From: Ziziphus jujuba
Lineage: Eukaryota > Streptophyta > Magnoliopsida > Rosales > Rhamnaceae
DNA length: 64,000 bases
Reading direction: 5' to 3'
NCBI RefSeq assembly: GCF_031755915.1
Contig: NC_083387.1
Coordinates: 5,670,501 to 5,734,500 of the forward strand
The stretch's first letter is position 1; each line of letters begins with the position of its first letter. Positions 50,701 to 62,799 of the stretch are shown piece after piece. The notes below the pieces were generated by a model. The model saw only the letters and a program-made list of their open reading frames with translations. It did not search any database and had not been told where the DNA came from. A program made the position numbers and the translations under genes.

Positions 50701-53700
50701 AGAGTCATTCCAGTCTTAACAGATAAGGACCTGGTGGGACTACTTCCAATATTAATTTTTTGATCTTCACTCTCTACATGTCAATTAGAATTCAATTACC
50801 ATCTTAATAAAATAACATAACATAATAGTCTGGCAGTGCGAAAGCAGATATATCACCTTTGCTGGCTCGTCGATGGAAAGTACTACTATCTTTGCACTGA
50901 GATCTTATGGCTTCTCTTGTATTGCTAACATTCTGATTGGTTTGAGACGCTTCAGATTTAACGGCATGCTGGTTCACAGAAGCTGCAAAACAATTTATAG
51001 ATTTCGATATTCAATGTGTAAGCTTCAACTTACTCGATATTGATTTATGTAAAGATACCCACGGCTGAGATAAGTTAGGGCCAGACTGAAACAGAAATTG
51101 AACAGTAACACATATATCAACAATGCCCCAGTGCCTATCCAATACCAATATGCTTGAGTGAAAAATCCATGAGACCTCAAAACTGCAATTCCTAGAGGTT
51201 CCACTGAGTTTGGATGAACCTTTAACGGAAAAAGAAAATTCAAAGGTCAATGGTCAGTAAGAGAAGGATTGATATGGAAGACTAATAAACAATTTGTGAA
51301 ATTACCTTATTCCAACTCTTCCCAAGAAACTCATTGACTAACATTGCATTTTGGCCGTACATCAAAGGTGATAGCCAGTAACCCCAAATCCACCATTTCT
51401 TTATATGCTCTGTAGTATCAAGTAAAGAGAGGAAAAAAGAATTACGCAACAAGTTGGAAGACACGGTTTCTTTCTTTTTTTCTGCTTTAAACTTGTAACT
51501 TGTGATACTCATACCTCTTGATAGAATGAAACCACCCAAAGAGAAAAGTATAATTAGAGCAAATGATGATATGGTAGAAGCAACAATCATGTTCCTGCCA
51601 ACTGCAGCTATAAATCGGTTCAATGAAGAAGCCATCTGATTAACAAGAAAAAGCACAAAGAATTGCCTAAACAACCTGCATGCAGTACGTAAAAGAACAA
51701 ATGTTTTTAGGATGTACCAAACTGGAAAAAAACAAAATACAAAATATTTTTGAAATTTGACATATAATTGAGACTCTTTTACTTTTACCTTCCTACATTG
51801 GGATCAAATCCAATGACGTAGTATGTAATGAAAACCCAAACACCCACTTCGGTAAATGTGATTGGGATCTTTAGGATCCAAGAGGAAAATGCATATGCCC
51901 ATGGAGGAAAGAAACGTAGGTCTCTTTGTTTGTAAAAAACAGGAAGCTTTGCAACAGTCATGGAAAGCTCAAACATTGCATTGAACATTACAGTCATCAG
52001 GCTGAAGAACAAAGCTCCCAGATAAATTCCTCCGTCGATTACAGAGTTGTGGTGCATCTCAGTTCGTAGGAACACTGATATTGTCATCAGTGCTAGTGCA
52101 GCAAGCTAAAAGGTGGAAATGAAAAATACTATGGACGTTCAAAATTTTGCATTCAAAAAATTTAAAGAATAAAAAAGTACTTAAAAGGAAAATGAAGGAC
52201 CCACCCTAAAGAACATGAAAATGTAGACAAATGAATTTCTTTTCATGAGCAAAAATTCTCTAGAGAAGCAAGCTTTCAGGAGTTCCTTCTTTGTAACACC
52301 ATATTTTTTAGTTGTCAAAGCAGCTGGGTGGCTCTTGGATTTGTCAAATGGAGTTGCAAGTTCATTAACAAGCATCTGTCCCACATGGAATGATTGGAAT
52401 GCGTCAGCAAATTCCTTGACGGAAATAAAACTGTATGGCTCATCTTTCCTTGCCCAATACTGCTCCTGGTCTTTCCTCGATGTCACCTACGAAAATTTGT
52501 TAGAAATTTAAGTCAAGCTCATTTGGTTATAACTATAAATAAAGAAAGAAAAGCCATAAAAATATTTCTATGCAAGCATACTTATAAATAAAGAAAGAAA
52601 AGCCATGCAAATATTTCTATGCAAGCTTACTTCTTGCAGGAAGTCTGCGACGCCTTTCCTCTCGGGACACTTAAAACCCATGGATTCAAAGAACTCAAGA
52701 ACTTGCTCCCGAGGACCCTGATACACAATATGGCCATCCGAGAGAAGAACTATGTCATCGAAAAGATCAAAAGTCACAGGAGCTGGCTGCAAGAGAGAGA
52801 TGAATGCTGTCCCTTTGAGAATGTGAACATTTTGCTTGATCGAGTTCACAATTTGAAAAGTTGTTGAACTGTCCAAGCCAGTTGATATTTCGTCCATAAA
52901 GAATGCCTTACAAGGTCCAACCATAATCTCCCCTGTAACACATTATTAGAAGATAATTTTATAGTTGACTTACAGAAAATTACAAGGTTTAATGTGTTAA
53001 TTAGCTCCAGCATTTATAGTTCAAATGTAAAAGATTGTCTTTTAGAAAAATAGAATGATTTTTTTGTTTTACAATTGCATGCTGTTGATCAATGTACCTG
53101 TCGTAACACGCTTCTTTTGTCCACCAGAGATACCTCGTAACAATTGATCCCCTATCAAGGTATCCGCACAGGCATCCAACCCTAAAACCTAATAATTGAT
53201 ATCCATAATCATATGGTTAATATTGAACCAGAGAAAATGAACTTTGGTGGTCATTTCTAATGTTTATTTTTTAATTACATCTTTGAAGCACTGTTGTTAC
53301 CTTGAGAACATAATCTGTCACGATGCTTGCCTCCTGGCCTTTTGCTGCTATTGCCTGCATTTGTTTGTCATTTCAAAGAAACCAAATTATTTTTTAACTT
53401 AAAAAAAGATATGCGGCCTCTATTTTCATTTGTCTATAAATCTCACCTTCGTATAGATGTCTATGTCTAAGTCAGGCTTGATATTTGCTTCTTTCTCTCT
53501 TCTAGCCAACTCGGCTAGCATCTCTGCAAAAAACCAAATTTGATAAATCCTGAATACTAAAGAAAGCTTGGGAAAAAAGCAAAGAAAAATTATTAAAAAA
53601 AAAAAAAGTAACATAAATGAACCAAGTACCATAACGTGGTCCAACCCCTTGGCATCTAGCAGAGAAGGCCAAGGTTTCTCTGACTGTCAATTCTCCAATG

Positions 53701-54854
53701 TGGAGATCATGCTGATCCACATAGGCTGCAGCTCTCTGAGGCACAAATTCATGCTTGTCGTGGCCATTGTAAGTCACCCTTCCGGAAAACTAAACCACAA
53801 ACACAAAAACAGTTTTATTTTCTAATGAATCAGCAATAAATTTCAGTATGTATGTAGACAAACAAAGATATTGCATTTTGTTGTTTTTTTGGGACAATTA
53901 CCTTAAGATTAGAGTCGAGCATTCCAGCCAATGCCAACAATAGTGTGGTTTTCCCAGAACTAGGAGGACCCAAAAGCAGTGTCATTCTGCCAGGCTTGAT
54001 GATCCCACTAACATCTTTGAGGATTGACAAGCGCTTCTTTCTTGTGGGAAGTATATGAAGGAAGTTGAAGAAGCCCTTTGGAACCAAACACCAATGCAAA
54101 CAATAATTTTTATAAGAAATTTAGAATGAATCAATGGTATAACAATATATATATATATATATCTCCCTTTTAACATATTGCTATTTAATTACCTCAAATA
54201 AATTGAAGAAGAGGTTTAAGAATGTAGGCAAAGCTCTGCTTCCAACATAAGCTTCAGCTTCAACATTTAAATGCTCGAATCTGACTTCTATTGTAGGCAT
54301 ACTAATCCCCACCCTGCATAGAAAATTTACCATTTTATACCACAACAAAAAAACTTAAAGAATATGTATAAGAAAGTACAAGATCATGTAAACTGTGCCG
54401 TGTTCTTCACTCTCTCACAACTCCAACTGTTTCACTAATTTTTTTTTTTTTTTTTTTCCCTCACACGATGTTCGGATAACCTCTCTCTATACTATATTAT
54501 ATCAGCATTAATTAATACTCTGCATATTCTTCATGTAGTGATAATGAAGAGGAATTCAATAAATATCTTTTTTCTTTTTTTTTTTTTTTTTTTTTAGGCG
54601 TACCTATCGATGCGGTTCTTGAGCTTCAACAAGAACTTAGAATGATCCTCTTCATCTTCTCCCACTAATCTGTCTACCAATTCTTTCCTTTCTTGAAGGC
54701 CAAGATTCCTTACATCAATCTCTTGTGCCTCGGGTCTCGTGCTGGTGGTCATTAGAAAGCCTTTTTTCAATCGGTCACAAGTAGGGAGCCTCTGGAGCGC
54801 CGCCCATTTAGGATCAGCTTCTTCTTCATTGCAGCTGGTTGCATTACTCGCCAT
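47742..54854 (-). CDS. PDR-type full-size ABCG transporter (PDR2 of the tandem pair)
   Basis: The 23 exons are 54854-54604, 54313-54193, 54075-53902, 53789-53630, 53523-53447, 53354-53301, 53188-53098, 52932-52631, 52486-52205, 52105-51789, 51675-51515, 51409-51306, 51219-51063, 50982-50857, 50773-50640, 50549-50226, 49796-49506, 49422-49339, 49232-49099, 48948-48721, 48629-48458, 48364-48110 and 47999-47742. They give 1418 aa in one frame. Nineteen exons have the same length as in PDR1; exons 1, 14, 15 and 16 differ. Exon 1 is 48 codons shorter and lacks the Ser/Arg-rich SFRR..SIW region; exon 15 lacks 11 codons before the second NBD; exon 16 starts with NQDILGDK. Walker A motifs are at 160-168 (GPPSSGKTT) and 866-874, signatures at 299-303 and 973-977, and Walker B Asp/Glu at 323-324 and 997-998. 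All key motifs are intact, so it is probably functional. Start Met is the MASN codon; an in-frame ATG lies 4 codons upstream. Confidence 0.96.
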
Positions 54855-55066
54855 TTTTGCAACCATAAAAATTCAACGGTGTTGTAATGCCAATAATGAT
54901 ACGAATAATGAGTTGCTGTATCCGACATATGTATATATATATATATATTGAAAGAGAGAGAGACATAATCAGCACTGATACGATCATGCAAGAGAAAACT
55001 TACGTGGCAAACAATTCAAACAACTGTGCACCGATATTCTATCACAATCTCGGTCGCCAAATCTCT

Positions 55067-55302
55067 TACGCCATGTTTGAAAGAAGTAATGAAAAGGAAA
55101 GGATAAATTTAATATAAAAAAAAAATAGTGTTTGAATAATTAATAAATGCAATTGTGAAATATTTAAAAAGTTAATTGCTTTTTTATTTTTATTTTTTTT
55201 CCTCCTCCCTTTGCGCTGCATTTTAATTTTTAACTATTCAAACAAAATATTTAATTTTTTTACCTTTTCTTATTCCTATTCCATCAATCCAAACATAGTC
55301 TA
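55067..55302. mobile_element. Probable MITE in the PDR2 upstream region
   Basis: The left end CCATGTTTGAAAGAAGTAAT and the reverse complement of the right end CTATGTTTGGATTGATGGAA pair over about 40 bases, both continuing into GGAAA/GAAAAGG. The element would be about 236 bp, AT-rich and non-coding. A possible second, decayed copy is at 2150. The superfamily is not assigned. Confidence 0.5.
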
Positions 55303-55374
55303 ATACTATATTATTGAATTGTTGACTATCCCTATAATTATATTCACCAAAAAAAATCCATCCCTATAGCTATA

Positions 55375-56484
55375 AGTACAACGAAGTTGGTTTTAAGTCC
55401 AACAATGCAAAAACAATACTACTCTTTTATGCTAAAGTTTGACGTTTCCTTACCTTTTTTTGGTAAATTGACGTTTCCATACCTTAGCATTGCGTGTTTG
55501 AGTGCTATGCAATAATTTGCCATTTAGTATTATAGATGTCGTGCCAATTACATTTATAATTTACGCACAAGCTGTCAAAATGCGAATGCAAAAAGCAAAA
55601 GAAAAATTGATCACATAGCCTTTTTTTTTTTTTTTCTAATCATATTTGGCCATTCTTATTTACAGTAAGTTTAAATTTGCACAATATACTAGGCAACAAA
55701 TTAAAGTGCTTGCCTCGTTAAAACTCATATTTAACTCAGAAACCAATTCATCAATATATATATATATATATATATATAACTCAGAAGCTATTTTAAACAG
55801 CTATGATTTTTAATAAAATAAAAATGATTTAACATTTTTTTACCTTTTTTTCACCACCTACCTATTAATGTAAATTAAAAGATGCCCATCCAAATTAATG
55901 TAGGATTTTGATAACCTCAAACGTCAGCAACTACGTTTACTGGTTTTTCATTTTTCTTTTTCTTCCTTTTTATTTATTTATTTATTTTGTCCTAAACAGA
56001 AATTATTCCTTGCATAATTGAATTTCTGGACTAGTTTATCACTCGAGGTCTTATTTTGACGAGGAATATTTGGTTGATAAATAAATGCATTGAGTTTATA
56101 TGCATTATAAAAAATAAAAAAGATAAAAACTCAGTTGTTTCATGATTTGGTTTTTCCAAAATTCAATGTAATGTTTCTTATTCTTTTTATATCCATTTGA
56201 TCAGATTGCAGGCAATGTTTGTTTCATAATTTTAATTTCTTTACGTACATGTACCATATTTTAGGTTGGCATGAATCTTTACAATCTATTTTGGAAAATA
56301 ACAACTCCAATACAATTTGAAGTCCAAAACAATAATAATAATAGTCATCATAATTTATTTTTTTTTAAATGGCTCCTATTATTGGAATGAAGTCTATTTA
56401 ATAGTATTAATGGGTCAAATAAATATCAAATCCTTACTCTGTATGTAGCAGATCCCATTGATAGTGATTTTCCCCAAAAGAATA

Positions 56485-56525
<41 letters not shown>

Positions 56526-57660
56526 CTATTTGATAGTGACGGTTACTGTTTGACATACTCAATCTGGAGTCCAAGTAGTCATTGAAGTCAAAACAGTAGT
56601 ATTCTTCTACAGCTATGTGCACAAAGAAAGTTTTTTTTTTTTTTTTTCCTTATTTTTTATAAAATGTGTACAAGTTGGTTTCAAGTCCAACATGTAAAAA
56701 CAGTACTATTCTTTTATAGTAAAGTTTGACGTTTCCATACCTTAGCATTGTGCGTTTAAGTGCTATGCTATAATTTGCCGTTTAGTATTATAGATGTCGT
56801 GCCAATTACATTTTTATAATTTACTAGCTGTCAAAATGCGAATGCAAAAGGCAAAAGAAAAAGCTGAACACATCACCATTTTTTTTTTTTAAATATATTT
56901 GGCCATTCTTATTTACAGGAAGTTTAAATTTGCATAACATACTAGGCAACAACATTAAAGTCCGTGCCGCTTTAGGACTCATATATAACTCAAAAACCAA
57001 TTCGTCAAAAAAAAAAAAACATATATATATATATATATATATAACTCAGAAACTATTTTAAACAGCTTTGATTTTCCTATTAAATGTAAATTAAAAGATG
57101 CCAATCCAAATTAATGCAGGATTTTGGATAACCTCAAACGTCAGCAACTACGTTTACTGTTTTTTTTTTTTTTCTTCCTTTTTATTTATTTATTTATATT
57201 GTCCTAAACAGAAATTATTATGGGTCGAGGTCTTATTTTGCGGAGGAATATTTGATTGATAAATAAATGCGTTGAGTTTACATGCATTTTTTTTTTTTTT
57301 TTTAAACTGAGTTGTTTCATGATTTGGTTTTTCCAAAATTCAGTGTAATGTTTCTTATTCTTTTTGTATCCCTTTGATCAGATTGCAAGCAATGTTTGTT
57401 TCATAATTTTAATTTCTTTAATTACGTGTATGTACCATTTTAGGTTGGCATGAACCTTTTACGATCTATTTCGGATAATAACAACTCCAATACAATTTGA
57501 AGCAAATCTGTCCAAAATAATAATTATGATAATAATTTTTTTTTAAAATCGCTTAATGAAGCCTATTTAATAGTATTAATGGGTCAAATAAATATCAAAT
57601 CCTTACTCCGTATGTAGCATAGCAATTTGACAGCGATTTTCACCAAAAGAATATTTCTAT
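55375..57660. repeat. Tandem duplication (about 1.1 kb) upstream of PDR2
   Basis: Unit A is about 55375-56490 and unit B about 56668-57660. They share in order: GTTGGTTT-AAGTCCAACA, AAGTTTGACGTTTCC, CATACCTTAGCATTG, GTATTATAGATGTCGTGCC, CTGTCAAAATGCGAATGC, AACGTCAGCAACTACGTTTA, GAGGAATATTTG-TTGATAAA, TTGTTTCATGATTTGG, CAGATTGCA and CTTACTCYGTATGTAGCA. Part of the same block also lies upstream of PDR1 and at 3430-3960. A CT microsatellite (56486-56508) ends unit A. The duplicated DNA may carry PDR2 control elements, an inference from its position. Confidence 0.85.
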
Positions 57661-58165
57661 ATATATTTTCATTGAAGCCAAAATTGGTGTATATTTTTTT
57701 AAAATTTAATTTATTTATATTTTAATAAAAAATTTTAATAATAGAATATATTTAAAATCGATATTTTTTAGATAAAAGTATTAATTTTATTATATACTAA
57801 ATATATTATATCGATATTTTTATTTAAATGTATTGATTTTGGATGCAATCTTATGTAAACTATTCGCATGCTAAAATTCCCCCTTCTAAAATACTGTTTT
57901 TTAAATTTAAACTTCGTTGGTAGACATCGGATATGAGCCTTCGTATCCAACAATCGAAATCAAGCCCAGTTCCCAAAACATAATTGGGATATGACCCAAA
58001 AGGTCACAAATCCAGCAAAGCCCATAAAGAAAAATTAATAGCGGTACAATCAATCAATCAAGCAAAACCCAGTTTTCGATCGGGTCGGATTTCCAACGAA
58101 ATAACGATTTGTTTTCAGACATTGAAGAAGAACCAGAGGAAGGAGTGGAAAGCAGCGGCCGGAAA

Positions 58166-58848
58166 ATGGAAGATGACGAGGCAGAGATATTCGATGGAAT
58201 GAGAGCTCAGTTCCCTCTCACATTCGGCAAGCAATCCAAAGCCCAAACTCCTCTCGAAGCAATCCACCAAACAACTCGTCGCTCCGCCTCCACTACAACG
58301 AACCTTCCAGAACAACCACCCTCTTCATCTTCCTCCTCCTCCTCTACCAAGAAGACCACTGACCTCCCTTCTCTCTCGTCCTCATCCAAAGACTGGCTCA
58401 GCTCCCTCCGTACATCCAAAGCTTCGAACCCTAATTTCACCAGCAGCAGCGACGATGGTCGCCGTGTAACCATTGGGCCGCCTCGGCCTCCGCCGACGGA
58501 TGAGGATGATGGCGGCGATGTGATTGTTGGACCGCCTCCGCCGCCGCAGGGGCTGGCTACCGATGATGGCACCGAGGATGTGGATGATGATGATGTCATG
58601 GTCGGACCGCCTCGGCCGCCGGTAGGCTTGGATAAGAATGACGACGACGACGACAACGGTGAGATGATTGGACCGCCCAGACCTCCACCAGGAGGTTCGA
58701 AATCGAGTGATTCGGAGGAGGATATGGATGATGAAGAGGAGAATAGGTATCGGATCCCACTTAGCAATGAGATTGTGCTTAAGGGCCACACTAAGGTACT
58801 GTTTTTTCTTCTCTGCAATTACTTTGTTGTTTCTACATTCTAGGAAAA

Positions 58849-58887
<39 letters not shown>

Positions 58888-60077
58888 TATATATTTACTT
58901 TGTTCTTCTTAATGGATAGGTGTGCATTCTTTCGAAAAAAGAAAGATTTTTGTGTAGTTTTTTCCAGTTAAATAAGAATTCATACTTCAAAAAAAAAAAA
59001 AAAAAAAATTCCCAATAGCTCTAGAAGTACGACATTTTAATGTAATTGAATTAAGCTTCTTTTATTGGGTGATAGAAATTAGTGATGAAGCTGTAAGATT
59101 GTTTGAGCAAGGAAAAAATTTAGTAGCTTTGGAAAGTTTGAGGGAGAGAGATTATTTCGGTGGATTATTTTGTAAAAACTTGATAAGTTATTGGAAAATT
59201 TTAGTTGTCTTATACTCCATAGACCAGATAATAGTAGAACTAGAGAAGAAACAAAAGCAAGTACTTGAAACAAGAAGGCTTATGGTCTTGGTTTTGATAT
59301 TTGGACAGGTTGTTTCAGCTCTTGCCGTCGATCACTCTGGGTCTAGAGTTCTTTCTGGCAGTTACGATTATTCAGTACGTATGTATGACTTTCAAGGAAT
59401 GAATTCACGTTTGCAATCATTTAGACAGCTAGAACCATTTGAAGGTCATCAAGTTCGTAACTTAAGCTGGAGTCCAACATCAGACCGTTTCTTGTGTGTG
59501 ACTGGCTCAGCACAAGCCAAGGTAGTAATGCCGTCTCTTTATCCTGTCTTTTTTGTAAAATTAGAGGACTATTTGGACCGTCATTTATGTCTAACTATGA
59601 TGATATCTAGATTTATGATCGTGATGGGCTTACTCTAGGAGAGTTTGTGAAAGGGGACATGTATATCCGTGATCTAAAGAATACCAAGGGACATATATCA
59701 GGATTGACTTGGGGGGAGTGGCACCCTAAAACTAAGGAGACGATTTTAACCTCATCGGAGGATGGATCCCTGCGTATATGGGATGTAAATGACTTCAAAA
59801 GCCAGAAACAGGTTTGTCCCTTAAATTAATTTCCATTTTTAGAGACTTGTTATGAAAATCAAATTTCTTTTAAGTAACTTTGCATTCACTCAATGGTTAG
59901 GTCATCAAACCAAAACTTGCAAAGCCTGGAAGAGTGCCAGTTACAACTTGCACATGGAACCGTGATGGAAAATGCATTGCAGGTGCTATAGGAGATGGAT
60001 CTATACAGGTACTTGTTTCTGCTGTCTAGATATCCATGCAAATGAACTCCATGTGCAGAAGCTTTGTAGATTCCCTC

Positions 60078-60108
<31 letters not shown>

Positions 60109-61411
60109 AATAGACATTTATATTATTCGGATAGAATTTTTCATGTTAGTTTGAATGCAATGACCTTCATATCATTGTCTTTTGACATTCTATATTTTGT
60201 TGTCATATTGTCATAGATATGGAACATTAAACCTGGATGGGGAAGCAGGCCAGACATACACATTGAGAAAGGTCATTCAGATGACATCTCAGGGCTGAAG
60301 TTTTCTAGTGATGGGCAAATTTTACTATCACGAAGTTTTGATGATTCATTGAAGGTGATGACTAATGAAAACAAAGTTTGAAAGTATATTGCTTTTATGG
60401 ACATTGGATTTTGCAAAGTGCCTTTCTTTCTCTAATCATGAAATCACATGCCAGGTCTGGGACCTGCGCCAGATAAGACAGCCTGTTAAGATGTTTGAGG
60501 ATCTGCCAAACCATTATGCTCAAACAAATGTCGCATTTAGTCCTGATGAGCAACTTTTCTTGACTGGAACATCTGTTGAAAGGGAGAGCACCACTGGTGG
60601 TTTGCTGTGCTTTTTTGATCGGGCAAAACTTGAACTCGTTACGAGAGTTGGGATATCCCCAACTTGTAGTGTTGTACAGTGTGCTTGGCACCCAAAGTTG
60701 AATCAGGTAAGCACAATAACATATTAAAATGCTTAATTAAGATATTTCGAAGCACTGACATGCATTCATTTAACATATTTCCGAATTATTGTAGAAAATA
60801 AACCAAACTTTCATGTATTTCTTTGTATTTGAAGATCTTTGCAACAGCTGGAGATAAAAGCCAAGGAGGAACCCATATATTGTATGACCCTACGCTTAGT
60901 GAAAGAGGAGCTCTTGTTTGTGTTGCTCGTGCACCAAGGAAAAAATCTGTCGACGATTTTGAGGTAAAACCGGTGATACACAACCCTCATGCTTTGCCCT
61001 TATTTAGGGATCAGCCAAGCCGCAAGCGTCAAAGGGAGAAAATATTGAAGGATCCTCTGAAGTCCCATAAGCCTGAACTCCCCATGACAGGACCAGGCTT
61101 TGGTGGAAGAGTTGGTGCTAGTAAAGGAAGCTTATTAACTCAATACCTCCTCAAGGTAATTTGTTTTTTCCTCTTCTCTTGCTCTTTGTTTTATCTCTTT
61201 GTTATATCTGTGTAAGAGACTTATAATTTGACTGCCATTGCAGCAAGGGGGTATGATCAAGGAGACATGGATGGAGGAAGATCCAAGAGATGCTATACTG
61301 AAGTATGCAGATGTTGCAGCAAAAGATCCAAAGTATATAGCTCCAGCATATGCTGAAACCCAGCCTGACGCAGTTTTTGCAAAGTCCGACTCAGAGGATG
61401 AAGAGAAGTGA
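58166..61411 (+). CDS. WD40-repeat protein, WDR70-like
   Basis: The 8 exons are 58166-58795, 59309-59521, 59611-59811, 59901-60008, 60217-60354, 60455-60706, 60835-61155 and 61244-61411. Every exon is a whole number of codons (phase 0), giving 676 aa. The N-terminus (MEDDEAEIFDGMRAQFPLTFGKQ) and a C-terminal ASKGSLLTQYLLK, EDPRDAILKYAD segment are typical of WDR70 (gastrulation-defective-1 type) proteins. Residues 100-180 hold four GPPRPPP-like repeats separated by acidic runs. WD repeats run from about 203 (IVLKGHTKVVSALAVD) to about 530, with DYSVRMYDF, GSLRIWDV, GSIQIWNI and DSLKVWDL blade ends. A KKSVDDFEVKPVIHNPHALPLF-type segment and a basic SRKRQREK follow. Animal relatives act in chromatin and DNA-repair ubiquitin signalling; the plant role is not established. 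An AATAAA lies at 61477. Confidence 0.94.
60077..60110. repeat. C22 A12 homopolymer junction in a WDR70 intron
   Basis: Twenty-two C are followed directly by twelve A inside intron 4. It does not affect the coding frame, but it is unusual for such AT-rich DNA and prone to sequencing error. Confidence 0.8.
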
Positions 61412-61794
61412 AACATATTATATATTTGTGAAATTAACAAGAGAATTATATATTTCAAACTAACAGTTTTTGGTGCAATAAAGAGAGGAATTAATTAGTG
61501 ATTAACAATATGTCTGCTTGTAAGCTGACGTTTGATTGCACATGTGAATCAGATGTTAGCATACAATGGTTGTTAGCATACGTTAGAGGTCCTTGACATT
61601 TTTATTGTAATTCCCTTTACATACAGACGTAATTATACATAATTACAAGTTTTGTAGGTTTGAATATCAATGAAATATTCTCCATTCGCTTCACTGTTTA
61701 GTTTTCTTTTATTTATTCGGCATATATGTTCATGCATTATCAGAAATTCAAGCCAATGTTTATTTGTTGGTTAACAGGGAAACCAGAACTGTAA

Positions 61795-62300
61795 TATAGC
61801 CTCCACTTTTCCCACCAGCCCGAACATCCGTAAGAGTTGTTTTACCAGCAGCGCTTACACCCATCAAAGCTGTGAGAACGCCCGACCTGAAAGCAATATG
61901 TTGGTTCGTGGGAGACCAGAAATTGTGATAGTTTTGTCCATATAGCCTCCAGTTTTCCTACCGGCCAGAACATCCATAAGAGTTGTTTTACCGGCAGCAC
62001 CACTCACCCTTGAGAAGCACCAGTTTATCCTCAAGGATCCCCGGTTGTTCATTCCCTGAGAATGGAATTTAGACAAATGGGTCTTGTATTTGTTGAGAAC
62101 AAGCCCTATCGCATAAAAAATTTATGTTACCTTTGGCATGTCAACAGAGTAGGCGATATCCTCAACAGTGATGAAATGCGGTTCGAATGGAAGGATCATT
62201 TCAGTGTTCCTGTTATAATTGATCTGAGCAATATAGCTTTAACAGATGAAAGCCTGGAAAGACTACTTCGAATCTTAATTTTTTGATCTCAACTCCCAAC
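61795..62300 (-). pseudogene. PDR exon 15-16 fragment, left arm of an inverted repeat
   Basis: On the minus strand, 62290-62130 resembles PDR exon 15 ([19 protein letters not shown]), followed by an intron-like stretch. Then 62060-61960 resembles exon 16 ([31 protein letters not shown]). A second, shorter copy of the Walker A part lies at 61895-61795. Frameshifts and deletions break it: the [12 protein letters not shown] part is missing from the first copy. Intron sequence is retained, so it came from genomic duplication and not from a processed transcript. Confidence 0.88.
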
Positions 62301-62386
62301 TACTTTCGGCTCTGTAAATGTGACCTAATGTAATGGCTTTCAGGTGTGGTACCTTACATATGGAGTTATTGAATTCTAATCGATAG

Positions 62387-62790
62387 GTAGAGAGTGGAGA
62401 TCAAGAAATAAAGATTGGAAATAGTCCCTCCAGATCCTCATCTGTTAGGACTGAAGATATTGCTGAGAACACATACTCCGTTGACATGCCACAGGAAACA
62501 TAAAAGTGATAAAGCTTGTTTTTCAACTTTCAGATTTGACTAGTGTTAAAATACAAGACCCATTTGTCTAGGTTCCATTTTCAGGGAATGGAAAACCAGG
62601 GTATCCATGAGGATAAACTGGTGCTTCTCATGGGTGTGAGTGGTGCTTTCAGACAAGGTGTTCTCACAGCTTTGATGGGTATAAGTGGTGCTGGTAAGTG
62701 GCCCGTAGAACCAGCGAACGTTTGCTTAAAATCACCGCGAACAAGATGACTTCCATTGTTGACTCTCCTCATGTTACTGCATCTTTTATC
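62387..62790 (+). pseudogene. PDR exon 15-16 fragment, right arm of an inverted repeat
   Basis: On the plus strand, 62390-62511 resembles exon 15 (ESGDQ, SSPSRS, VRTE, YSVDMPQ) with an internal deletion. The following 62512-62580 resembles the PDR1 intron 15, including GTGATAAAGCTTG. Then 62583-62697 resembles exon 16 ([30 protein letters not shown]), with a remnant of the DSPHVT segment near 62757-62784. It is in opposite orientation to the left arm, with the centre of symmetry near 62343. Confidence 0.88.
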
Positions 62791-62799
62791 ATCTTGTGA

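Noticed and set aside
47742..54854. Idea that PDR2 is a pseudogene because its frame looks broken into many short open frames
   Set aside because: All breaks coincide with GT..AG introns at the same places as in PDR1, and the phases sum to one continuous frame of 1418 codons.
58207..58818. A 203-codon minus-strand frame and a 135-codon frame over the WDR70 first exon
   Set aside because: They are antisense shadows of the Ser/Pro/Asp-rich exon, have low complexity, and conflict with a gene that has clean splice borders on the plus strand.
61795..62790. Idea that the PDR fragments are a processed (retro) copy
   Set aside because: The intron 15 sequence is retained in the arms, so the source was genomic DNA.
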